DNA of 5,184 nt from an uncultured Collinsella sp. (GTDB taxonomy: Bacteria > Actinomycetota > Coriobacteriia > Coriobacteriales > Coriobacteriaceae), in contig USMR01000085.1 in the NCBI GenBank assembly GCA_900555815.1, positions 1 through 5,184 of the forward strand, written 5' to 3'. Position numbers and translations under genes: made by a program. Of the stretch, positions 1 to 5,184 are shown in pieces. Numbering within the stretch: position 1 is the first letter of the stretch; each line of letters opens with the position of its first letter. The notes beneath the pieces are model-generated. The model was not told the origin of the DNA, made no database searches, and was given only the letters and a program-made list of their open reading frames with translations.

Positions 1-1505
1 CCGGTTTTATCCGCACGTGGGCAATGGCGGCCGCTATCGGCATGTCGCTACTCTCGTCCTCCTATCAGGTCGCCAACAACCTGCCCAATATGCTCTACGA
101 ACTCGTGATGGGCGGCATGCTCGTGACGGCGTTTTTGCCCGTGTACATGGGCGTGAGGCGTGAGCAGGGTCGCGAGGCCTCGAACGAGTACGTGGGCAAC
201 CTGCTCGGCATTCTGCTTTTGGTGCTGGGTGGCATTTCGTTGCTGGGGACCGTGTTCGCCCCGGGCTTTATCTGGACGCAATCGTTCCTTTCGGGTGACG
301 GCGGCAGCATGGATACCGCTGCGTTCATGTTCCGTTTCTTTGCCATCCAGATTCTGTTTTATGGTTTGGGCTCGGTGTTCTCGGGCGTTCTCAACGCACA
401 CCGCGACTACTTCTGGTCGACGTTTGCCCCGGTCCTCAACAATGTGATCGTCATTGCGAGCTTTATGGGTTTTGCGCCCGTGTCCGCACAGTTTGGTGAA
501 CGTGCCGGCATCATCTTGATTGCGGCCGGTACGACCCTCGGTGTCTTTGTTCAGATGGCATGTCAGATCCCCGCGCTTGGCAAGCACGGCGTGCATCCCC
601 ATATCCATATCGACTTTAAGGACCCCGCACTGCGGCAGACGATTGCGCTCGGTATCCCGACGCTGCTCGCCACGGTGTGCATGTTTGTCTCGACTTCTAT
701 CACCAACGCTGCCGCGCTGGTGGTCCAGCCCGAGACTGGCCCTTCCGTCATCGCCTATGCGCGCCTGTGGTACACGCTGCCCTACGCGCTGATTGCCGCC
801 TCGCTTTCGACGGCGCTCTATACCGAGCTCTCTCACGACGCGCAGGAGAAGGATTACGACAGCGTTCGCACGGGCATTTCGCGTGGCGTCGCCCAGATGC
901 TGTTCTTCTTGATTCCGTTCGCGCTGTACCTGATTGTCTTCGCGCGTCCGCTCAACATGATCTACTGTGCTGGCAAGTTCGATGAATCCGGCGTGACGCT
1001 GGTGTCCGAGTACCTTGTCTACCTGGCGCTCTCGCTGCCGCTCTACGGCGTGGTCGTGTTGATGCAGAAGAGCTTCTCTGCCTTGCTCGACATGAAGCCC
1101 TATAGCCGCTATTGCCTGTATTCTGCCATCGGCCAGGCCGGCTCGGTTCTGCTGTTTGGCGTTGTGCTGGGCTTCGGCATGCCGGCAATCGCGCTTTCGT
1201 ATGTCGTCGACTACGTGATCTTGGTCGGTTGTTCGCTGTGGTGGCTGCGTCGTCGTCTGCGTGGCCTTCAGGTCAAATCTATCCTACATGGCGGTTTCTT
1301 TGGCCTTTTGCTCGGTGGCCTGGGTGCTGCCGCAGGCGCCGGCGTCATGTGGGCGCTTGAGCACTTTGTCGGGGCGCTTGGCGGTTCGATTCTGATTACT
1401 CTTGGCTATGTTTGCGTTGCGGGTGTCGTCTCGCTTGCTGTTACCTTTGGCCTTGCCGTCGTCCTTAAGATGCCCGAGGTCTCGGCGCTGCTTCGTCGCA
1501 AGTAG
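1..1505 (+). CDS. murJ: Lipid II flippase MurJ (MviN family), 5'-truncated by the window edge
   Basis: MurJ is a MOP-superfamily membrane protein that moves lipid II, the peptidoglycan precursor, from the inner to the outer face of the cytoplasmic membrane. The first complete codon is at 3 and the frame is already open. The visible protein (500 residues, ending at TAG 1503-1505) begins GFIRTWAMAAAIG, which matches the inside of MurJ helix 1 (E. coli SRVLGFAR), so I infer that roughly 20-30 N-terminal residues lie off the window and that the ATG at 24 is internal. Further MurJ marks are LPNMLYELVMGG (fragment residues 27-38), FSGVLNAHRDYFW with the following P-x-x-N-N, and YARLWYTLP around Arg254, near the essential Arg270 region of E. 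coli. Most of the chain is hydrophobic helices, consistent with about 14 membrane segments. It ends shortly after the last helix and has no pseudokinase extension of the mycobacterial type. uvrC follows within a few bases. Confidence 0.93.
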   Translation, partial: GFIRTWAMAAAIGMSLLSSSYQVANNLPNMLYELVMGGMLVTAFLPVYMGVRREQGREASNEYVGNLLGILLLVLGGISLLGTVFAPGFIWTQSFLSGDGGSMDTAAFMFRFFAIQILFYGLGSVFSGVLNAHRDYFWSTFAPVLNNVIVIASFMGFAPVSAQFGERAGIILIAAGTTLGVFVQMACQIPALGKHGVHPHIHIDFKDPALRQTIALGIPTLLATVCMFVSTSITNAAALVVQPETGPSVIAYARLWYTLPYALIAASLSTALYTELSHDAQEKDYDSVRTGISRGVAQMLFFLIPFALYLIVFARPLNMIYCAGKFDESGVTLVSEYLVYLALSLPLYGVVVLMQKSFSALLDMKPYSRYCLYSAIGQAGSVLLFGVVLGFGMPAIALSYVVDYVILVGCSLWWLRRRLRGLQVKSILHGGFFGLLLGGLGAAAGAGVMWALEHFVGALGGSILITLGYVCVAGVVSLAVTFGLAVVLKMPEVSALLRRK

Positions 1506-1508
1506 GTG
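1500..1508 (+). promoter_or_regulatory. Ribosome binding site of uvrC overlapping the murJ stop codon
   Basis: AAGTAGGTG differs by one base from AAGGAGGTG, a near-complete anti-16S match. The AGTAGG core ends five bases before the GTG at 1512. This decides the start: the GTG at 1506 lies inside the SD itself and could not use it. The TAG stop of murJ (1503-1505) is part of the element, so ribosomes finishing murJ would sit on the uvrC start region. I infer translational coupling from this. Confidence 0.6.
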
Positions 1509-1511
1509 CGC

Positions 1512-3452
1512 GTGGCCGGTCACGACAACATTCCAACGCTTGCCGAGCAGGTTTCGCGCGTTCCCACACAGCCCGGATGCTACCTTTGGAAGGATGCCAA
1601 AGGCGATGTCATCTACGTGGGCAAGGCGAAAAACCTACGCGCCCGCATGCGTCAATACGTGACACTGCAGGATGAGCGTCAAAAGATTCCGCTGATGATG
1701 CAGCTGGTGGCGAGCTTTGACTATATCGTGGTGGAGACCGAGCATGAGGCGTTGGTGCTCGAGCGCAATTTGATTGGTCAGTACCATCCGTACTTTAACG
1801 TCGACCTCAAGGATGACAAGAGCTACCCCTTTATCGCCATTACAAAGGGCGACCTGTATCCCGCTATCAAATATACGCGTGAGCGTCATAAGCCGGGAAC
1901 GCGCTATTTTGGACCCTATACCGATAGCCGTGCGGCACGTGAGACGATAGATACGCTGCGCAAGGTTATTCCCATCTGCTCCGCATCCTGTGCGGAGTGG
2001 CGTCGTTGTCGCCGTATCGTTGAGTCCCACAAGGGCGAGGAAGACATCGTCAATATGATTTGCGCGCAAAACGGGCGTCCCTGCTTTGACTACCATGTCG
2101 GGCGCGGCCCGGGTGCGTGTGTCGGCGCGATTTCCCCGGCAGACTATGCCAAGAACGTCAAGCGTGTCGAGCGCTTTTTGTCGGGCCATCGCAAGGATGT
2201 CGTCGATGAGCTGACCTCCGAGATGACGGATGCCGCCGAGGCGCTCGACTTTGAGCGCGCGGCACGCGTCAAACGTCGTTTGGAGGTCATCAGGGGTCTG
2301 GACGATCGTCAGCAAGTCGTTTTTCCCTCCAGTGTCGATATCGATGTCATCGGGTTCTATCGCGAGGAGACCATCTCCGCCGCTTGCGTCTTTGTCGTGC
2401 GTGAGGGTCGAACGGTTCGAACCTGCGAGTTTATTCTCGATAAGGGTTTGGATGTCGACGAAGAGGAACTTCAATCGGGCTTTCTTAAGCGCTATTACGA
2501 CGAGACGGCTGATATTCCAGCTGAGATAAACCTCTCTGTCGAGCTTGAGGATGCGGAGGCGTTGGGGGAGTGGCTTGCAGGCAAGCGCGAGCGTTCCTGC
2601 CATCTCCATAGGCCGCAGCGTGGCGAAAAGCACCGTTTGCTCGATATGGCATCCAAAAATGCGCGCCATGCCCTCATGCGCTACATGATGCGAACGGGGT
2701 ACGCTGACGACCGCACCAATCAAGCGCTCCTGGAGCTCGAAAGCGCGCTGGCGCTGCCGGCGCCGCCGATGCGTATCGAGTGCTTCGATATCTCGACGCT
2801 GCATGGAACCTTTACGGTCGCCTCGATGGTGGTGTTTACCAACGGACGCGCCGACAAGAGCCAGTACCGTCGTTTTAAAATTCAGGCCGAATTGGACGAG
2901 GCAAACGACTTCGTGTCGATGTCCGAGGTTTTGGGACGACGCTATGCTCCCGAGCGCATGGCCGACGAGCGCTTTGGCTCGCGCCCCGATTTGCTCGTTG
3001 TCGATGGCGGTAAGCCGCAATTGACCGCTGCGATCAAGCAGCTTGAGGCTCTTGGGCTCGATATACCGGTTTGTGGCTTGGCAAAGGCCGATGAGGAGGT
3101 TTTCGTGCCTTGGGACGAGACTCCCGTCGTGCTGCCGACCGGGTCTGCTTCGCTCTATCTAATTAAACAGGTGCGCGATGAATCGCACCGTTTTGCAATC
3201 ACATTCCATCGTGAGTTGCGCGATAAAGCCATGACAGTTTCGGTACTCGATGACGTTCCAGGCGTGGGACCCACCAGAAAACGTGCCCTTATGCGCCATT
3301 TTGGCTCGATGAAGCGTTTGCGCGCGGCGAGCGAGCAAGAGATCGCGGAAGTTCGCGGCATACCTGCCGATGTTGCCAAGGCGGTCCACGAGGCGCTCGT
3401 TGCGTGGAATGCCGAGCGCGCCGAGGCGGCGGCTGGCCATTCCGATAGCTAA
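1512..3452 (+). CDS. uvrC: UvrABC excinuclease subunit C
   Basis: UvrC makes the 3' and then the 5' incision around a DNA lesion once UvrA and UvrB have loaded, in cytoplasmic nucleotide excision repair. With GTG 1512 as start the protein has 646 residues (E. coli has 610). The domains are in the usual order. The GIY-YIG nuclease covers about 18-100, with GCY at 22-24, YVG at 35-37, likely catalytic Arg45 and Glu84. The cysteine region is about 156-203. The UVR (UvrB-binding) motif is about 229-263. The RNase H-like 5' nuclease has a D-D-H triad at Asp426 (CFDIS), Asp498 (VVDGGK) and His559 (SHRFA). A tandem helix-hairpin-helix with PGVGPTRKRALMRHFGS covers about 580-635. Two oddities stand out: the cluster position that is usually the third Cys is Gly199, and the span between the first two cluster cysteines is about 20 residues longer than in E. 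coli. GTG 1506 is an alternative start but has no SD. It is downstream of and probably coupled to murJ. Confidence 0.97.
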   Translation: MAGHDNIPTLAEQVSRVPTQPGCYLWKDAKGDVIYVGKAKNLRARMRQYVTLQDERQKIPLMMQLVASFDYIVVETEHEALVLERNLIGQYHPYFNVDLKDDKSYPFIAITKGDLYPAIKYTRERHKPGTRYFGPYTDSRAARETIDTLRKVIPICSASCAEWRRCRRIVESHKGEEDIVNMICAQNGRPCFDYHVGRGPGACVGAISPADYAKNVKRVERFLSGHRKDVVDELTSEMTDAAEALDFERAARVKRRLEVIRGLDDRQQVVFPSSVDIDVIGFYREETISAACVFVVREGRTVRTCEFILDKGLDVDEEELQSGFLKRYYDETADIPAEINLSVELEDAEALGEWLAGKRERSCHLHRPQRGEKHRLLDMASKNARHALMRYMMRTGYADDRTNQALLELESALALPAPPMRIECFDISTLHGTFTVASMVVFTNGRADKSQYRRFKIQAELDEANDFVSMSEVLGRRYAPERMADERFGSRPDLLVVDGGKPQLTAAIKQLEALGLDIPVCGLAKADEEVFVPWDETPVVLPTGSASLYLIKQVRDESHRFAITFHRELRDKAMTVSVLDDVPGVGPTRKRALMRHFGSMKRLRAASEQEIAEVRGIPADVAKAVHEALVAWNAERAEAAAGHSDS

Positions 3453-3475
3453 ACACGAGCCAAACAACTGATATA

Positions 3476-3517
3476 CATGATTGCGCGATTTTCAACCATT
3501 TATTTCGCCATGATTGC
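3476..3517. repeat. Direct repeat CATGATTGC, two copies
   Basis: The nine bases CATGATTGC occur at 3476-3484 and again at 3509-3517, offset by 33 bp (about three helical turns). Only the nine bases match and the flanks differ. It could be a pair of protein-binding half-sites on one face of the helix upstream of the promoter, or chance. Confidence 0.3.
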
Positions 3518-3530
3518 CTGCTGGTTTCGG

Positions 3531-3549
3531 GTTTTATTAACGCTAAAAC
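3531..3549. repeat. Inverted repeat GTTTTA-N7-TAAAAC just upstream of the -35 box
   Basis: GTTTTA (3531-3536) and TAAAAC (3544-3549) are exact reverse complements separated by seven bases. The element abuts the candidate -35 hexamer at 3552, which is where an activator or repressor dimer could bind. No regulator family is recognisable from this sequence alone. Confidence 0.35.
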
Positions 3550-3551
3550 GT

Positions 3552-3583
3552 TTGACTAACCCAAGCGAAAACCCTGCTATCCT
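3552..3583 (+). promoter_or_regulatory. Probable sigma-70-type promoter of the substrate-binding protein gene
   Basis: TTGACT at 3552-3557 matches the -35 consensus at five of six positions. TGCTATCCT at 3575-3583 fits an extended -10 (TGn followed by TATCCT, four of six). The gap between the -35 and TATCCT is 20 bp, longer than the usual 16-18. Either the extended -10 carries the promoter largely alone, or the real -10 is TGCTAT at a 17 bp spacing but with a poor match. Transcription would begin near 3590, leaving a 5' untranslated region of about 225 nt. No other position in 3453-3815 looks better. Confidence 0.5.
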
Positions 3584-3590
3584 GCGGGTT
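3570..3590. promoter_or_regulatory. Inverted repeat AACCC-N11-GGGTT straddling the -10 element
   Basis: AACCC (3570-3574) and GGGTT (3586-3590) are exact reverse complements centred on 3580, inside the proposed -10. A third AACCC lies at 3558-3562, directly after the -35. A dimeric repressor bound here would block RNA polymerase, so it is a candidate operator. The arms are only five bases, so chance is possible. Confidence 0.3.
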
Positions 3591-3614
3591 GACGAAGACT
3601 GATATCTCACCTCG

Positions 3615-3697
3615 CCGATACATACTGTCTGGCGAATCATTTGTCAACGAATTCGGTGAACGGTAGTAAATACCGTTCAAGCGTATGTATGTATCGG
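3615..3697 (+). repeat. 11-bp perfect inverted repeat enclosing a second hairpin (stem A)
   Basis: CCGATACATAC (3615-3625) and GTATGTATCGG (3687-3697) are exact reverse complements, extendable by a G-U pair (3614/3698). The 61 bases between them hold hairpin B. An exact 11-bp match at this distance is unlikely by chance in such a short spacer, which is the main reason to think the leader is a folded RNA. Confidence 0.6.
3657..3679 (+). repeat. Perfect 9-bp hairpin with 5-nt loop (hairpin B)
   Basis: TGAACGGTA (3657-3665) and TACCGTTCA (3671-3679) pair completely around the loop GTAAA. It is nested inside the longer-range stem A. No T-run follows, so it is not an intrinsic terminator. Confidence 0.6.
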
Positions 3698-3762
3698 TCG
3701 CCGAGCGCGGCACCTCAGTTGGGTTCGTCGGTAGGTAAGGTATATATCGTCCGCAAGTTGCG

Positions 3763-3786
3763 CGGGGGCACGTCTAGGTGCTCCCG
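3763..3786 (+). repeat. GC-rich hairpin upstream of the ribosome binding site (hairpin D)
   Basis: CGGGGGCAC (3763-3771) pairs with GTGCTCCCG (3778-3786) with a single G-U and a loop of GTCTAG. It is the strongest local stem in the leader. The bases after it (AGTAAGATTCTC) lack a T-run, so I do not call it a terminator. It may insulate the downstream SD region or protect the transcript's 5' side. Confidence 0.55.
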
Positions 3787-3793
3787 AGTAAGA

Positions 3794-3812
3794 TTCTCTA
3801 TTGATAGGAGAA
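3794..3812 (+). promoter_or_regulatory. Possible hairpin sequestering the Shine-Dalgarno sequence (hairpin E)
   Basis: TTCTCT (3794-3799) can pair with AGGAGAA (3806-3812) with one bulged G, around a loop of ATTGAT. The paired side contains the whole AGGAG ribosome binding core. The stem is only about six pairs, so it would be weak and easily opened, which suits a switch but could equally be incidental. Confidence 0.4.
3806..3810 (+). promoter_or_regulatory. Ribosome binding site of the substrate-binding protein gene
   Basis: AGGAG is followed by five bases (AAGAC) and then the ATG at 3816. This is a strong SD at good spacing and selects ATG 3816 over the in-frame ATG at 3837, which has no comparable element. 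Confidence 0.8.
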
Positions 3813-3815
3813 GAC

Positions 3816-5184
3816 ATGGCCATCATCAACAAGGGTATGTCCAGGCGTTCGTTCCTCGGCCTCACCGGCAGCGTCGCTGCTGTCGCCGGCCTTGGTCTCA
3901 CTGGCTGCGGTGGCAGCTCTAGCGACGAGGGTTCCGCTTCCGGCTCCACCGATTCCGCCAACCGTGGCGGCGGCGTGATCACCGCTGGTTCCGCTTACGC
4001 TCCGTCCAGCTTCGATCCCGCCAGCACCGGCTCCGCTGTGGGCCTGGGTGCTAACTGGCACGTCGTCGAGGGCCTCTACGGCATCGATTACCACGACTAC
4101 AGCACCATCAACGAGCTCGCCACCGACGATCCCAAGTCTGTGGACGACACCACTTTCGAGGTCACCATCCGCAAGGGCGCCAAGTTCTCCGATGGCACCG
4201 AGGTCACCGCTGACGATGTCGTTGCCTCCTACACCGCTTGCGCCGCTTCCGCTACCTATGCTCCGTTCTTCCAGCCCTTCGAGTCCATCGAGGCCAAGGA
4301 CGCCAGCACCGTGACGGTCAAGACTAAGGTCCCCAACTTCTCCCTGCTCAAGGATCGTCTGGCCATCGTCCGCGTTACCCCGGCCACCCAGACCGAGGAG
4401 GATCGCGCCAAGCAGCCGATCGGTTCCGGCCCCTGGATGTACGACTCTATCTCCGATACCGAGATCACCTTGGTTCCCAACCCCGAGTACAACGGTGAGT
4501 ATGCTGCCGAGGATAAGAAGATCCAGTACAGCATCCTGACCGACCCCACCGCTCGCGTTACCGCTCAGCAGGAGGGCTCCACGCTCGTTATGGAGCTCGT
4601 TAGCGCTGACGCCGTCGACCAGCTCGAGAGCGCCGGCTGCAAGATCGATAACGTTCAGGGTTTCGGCACCCGCTTCATCATGTTCAACGTCGCCAAGGAG
4701 CCTTGGAACAACGTCAAGGTCCGTCAGGCTGTCATGTATGCGCTCGACACCGAGAAGATGGTCAGCAACACCTTCGCCGGCCTTGCCACCGCTGCCAGCT
4801 GCTACCTGCCCAAGAGCTTCACCAACTATCATGAGGCTTCCACGGTGTACAAGACCGACGCCAAGAAGGCTAAGAAGCTCATCGAGGAGTCTGGCATCAC
4901 CCCGGGTGCCATCACCCTGCGCACCACCGACAACGAGCAGATTAAGGGCATGGCCGCCCAGGTCAAGAACGACCTCGACGCTCTCGGCTTCGATGTGACC
5001 ATCCAGACCGATACCTCGCCGGCCACTTACGCTGCCATCGACGGCGGCGAGGCCTACGATATCCTCCTTGCCCCTGGCGATCCTTCCTGCTTCGGCGCCG
5101 ACCCCGACCTGCTGCTCAACTGGTGGTACGGCGACAACGTCTGGATGCAGACCCGTTGCCCGTGGAAGGAGTCCGCTGAGTGGC
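3816..5184 (+). CDS. ABC transporter substrate-binding lipoprotein, family 5 (peptide/nickel type), 3'-truncated
   Basis: The frame stays open from ATG 3816 to the right edge (456 full codons), so the C-terminus is outside the window. The N-terminus has a twin-arginine motif, SRRSFLG (residues 9-15), a hydrophobic stretch, and a lipobox LTGC ending at Cys31. The mature protein would therefore be exported folded by Tat and anchored by lipid on the outer face of the membrane. A Ser/Gly/Asp linker (32-52) follows. Family 5 (SBP_bac_5) marks are FEVTIRKGAKFSDGTEVTADDVV (from 114; compare the family's LRkgvkFhDGtplTAeDVv), PIGSGPW (201-207), and VRQAVMYALD (302-311). Full members run to about 520-600 residues, so I expect about 70-140 more. 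The protein would capture peptides or a similar solute for an ABC permease. The ligand cannot be read from the sequence. Codons are strongly biased, suggesting high expression. Confidence 0.93.
   Translation, partial: MAIINKGMSRRSFLGLTGSVAAVAGLGLTGCGGSSSDEGSASGSTDSANRGGGVITAGSAYAPSSFDPASTGSAVGLGANWHVVEGLYGIDYHDYSTINELATDDPKSVDDTTFEVTIRKGAKFSDGTEVTADDVVASYTACAASATYAPFFQPFESIEAKDASTVTVKTKVPNFSLLKDRLAIVRVTPATQTEEDRAKQPIGSGPWMYDSISDTEITLVPNPEYNGEYAAEDKKIQYSILTDPTARVTAQQEGSTLVMELVSADAVDQLESAGCKIDNVQGFGTRFIMFNVAKEPWNNVKVRQAVMYALDTEKMVSNTFAGLATAASCYLPKSFTNYHEASTVYKTDAKKAKKLIEESGITPGAITLRTTDNEQIKGMAAQVKNDLDALGFDVTIQTDTSPATYAAIDGGEAYDILLAPGDPSCFGADPDLLLNWWYGDNVWMQTRCPWKESAEW

Larger units (their letters stand above)
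3453..3551. other. Gene-free spacer after uvrC, no clear intrinsic terminator
   Basis: This stretch is visibly AT-richer than the flanking genes and contains no credible reading frame. I looked for a GC hairpin followed by a T-run and found none. The nearest T-run, GTTTTATT at 3531-3538, is not preceded by a convincing stem. It holds an imperfectly spaced direct repeat and an inverted repeat, listed separately. Termination of the murJ-uvrC transcript may be Rho-dependent or may occur further on, inside the leader. Confidence 0.5.
3590..3815 (+). promoter_or_regulatory. Long structured 5' leader of the substrate-binding protein gene (candidate cis-regulatory RNA)
   Basis: The region between the proposed start of transcription and the ATG at 3816 holds several exact complementary segments. 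Stem A pairs 3615-3625 with 3687-3697 (11 perfect base pairs). Hairpin B (3657-3679, nine perfect pairs with a five-base loop) is nested inside A. Hairpin C is 3696-3714, with GCCG/CGGC plus GGT/ACC and one bulge. Hairpin D is 3763-3786 (nine pairs with one G-U). Hairpin E is 3794-3812 and covers the Shine-Dalgarno sequence. A and C share bases 3696-3697. An alternative pairing of 3709-3715 with 3776-3782 excludes both C and D. I do not recognise a known riboswitch or T-box: the conserved T-box, TPP, SAM-I and cobalamin core strings are not there. The pairings are visible; regulatory function is inference. Confidence 0.45.

Noticed and set aside
48..836. 262-codon minus-strand frame opposite murJ
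   Set aside because: It is rich in Arg, His and Gln with no hydrophobic core or motif, as expected for the complement of membrane-protein codons.
1503..1514. Stop-codon readthrough giving a MurJ-UvrC fusion, since both genes are in the same frame
   Set aside because: There is no readthrough signal, a good SD and start follow, and a membrane flippase fused to a repair nuclease makes no functional sense.
1635..3020. 461-codon open frame on the minus strand opposite uvrC
   Set aside because: It lies wholly inside a gene with all expected UvrC motifs. Its translation shows no recognisable domain, and long antisense frames are common in GC-rich coding DNA.
3589..3626. Second promoter with TTGACG (3589-3594) and CATACT (3621-3626)
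   Set aside because: The spacing is 26 bp, too long for a sigma-70 promoter, and the -10 lies in the 5' arm of stem A.
3685..3738. Short upstream frame ATG TAT GTA to TAA (17 residues) as a possible leader peptide
   Set aside because: There is no SD in front of it, and it has no run of a single amino acid as in attenuator peptides. Its start lies in the 3' arm region of stem A. Conservation would be needed to revive it.
3763..3801. Hairpin D as an intrinsic terminator or attenuator
   Set aside because: The stem is good but is followed by AGTAAGATTCTC rather than a run of T.
3590..3815. T-box, SAM, TPP or cobalamin riboswitch in the leader
   Set aside because: None of the conserved core strings of these classes is present, and the stem arrangement does not match them by eye.
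3641..3922. 93-codon plus-strand frame crossing the leader into the lipoprotein gene
   Set aside because: It begins with TTG without an SD, overlaps the true start in another frame, and resembles no protein.
3798..4832. 344-codon open frame on the minus strand opposite the substrate-binding protein gene
   Set aside because: Its composition is monotonous Gly, Val, Asp and Ala, which is what the reverse strand of C-ending codons yields. It has no domain, and the plus-strand protein is clearly real.

Overview
This is a GC-rich window whose genes all read on the plus strand. It carries the 3' end of a lipid II flippase gene (murJ), a complete excinuclease subunit C gene (uvrC), an intergenic leader of about 360 bp, and the 5' part of a Tat-type lipoprotein gene for a family 5 (DppA/OppA-like) ABC transporter substrate-binding protein. 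The organism is most likely an actinomycete of class Coriobacteriia, possibly Collinsella-like. The reasons are the G/C-ending codons, a MurJ with the actinobacterial style 'LPNMLYEL' segment, and a UvrC with a cysteine-bearing insertion that I associate with this class. That placement comes from recognising protein style, not from a database search.

Layout. Bases 1-1505 hold murJ, which enters from the left edge already open. uvrC follows at once (1512-3452). The stop codon of murJ lies inside the uvrC ribosome binding site, so the two are very probably one transcript with coupled translation. Bases 3453-3815 contain no convincing gene. The first 100 bp or so are AT-richer than the flanks and have no clear intrinsic terminator. 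A promoter with an extended -10 element lies near 3552-3583, and the roughly 225 nt downstream can fold into several hairpins, the last of which covers the Shine-Dalgarno sequence. From 3816 to the right edge runs the lipoprotein gene, with much more extreme codon bias than its neighbours.

How the genes relate. murJ (cell-wall precursor export) and uvrC (nucleotide excision repair) have no shared pathway and look like a housekeeping pair joined only by transcription. The substrate-binding lipoprotein is a separate unit that would deliver peptides or a similar solute to an ABC permease, probably encoded beyond the right edge. Its codon bias and strong ribosome binding site suggest high expression, and its structured leader suggests post-transcriptional control.

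The two items most worth following up are the leader RNA (3590-3815), which has mutually exclusive stems and a possible SD-sequestering hairpin, and the altered cysteine cluster of UvrC (one usual Fe-S ligand position is glycine, with an adjacent cysteine-rich insertion). I saw no mobile element, CRISPR array, tRNA or rRNA.
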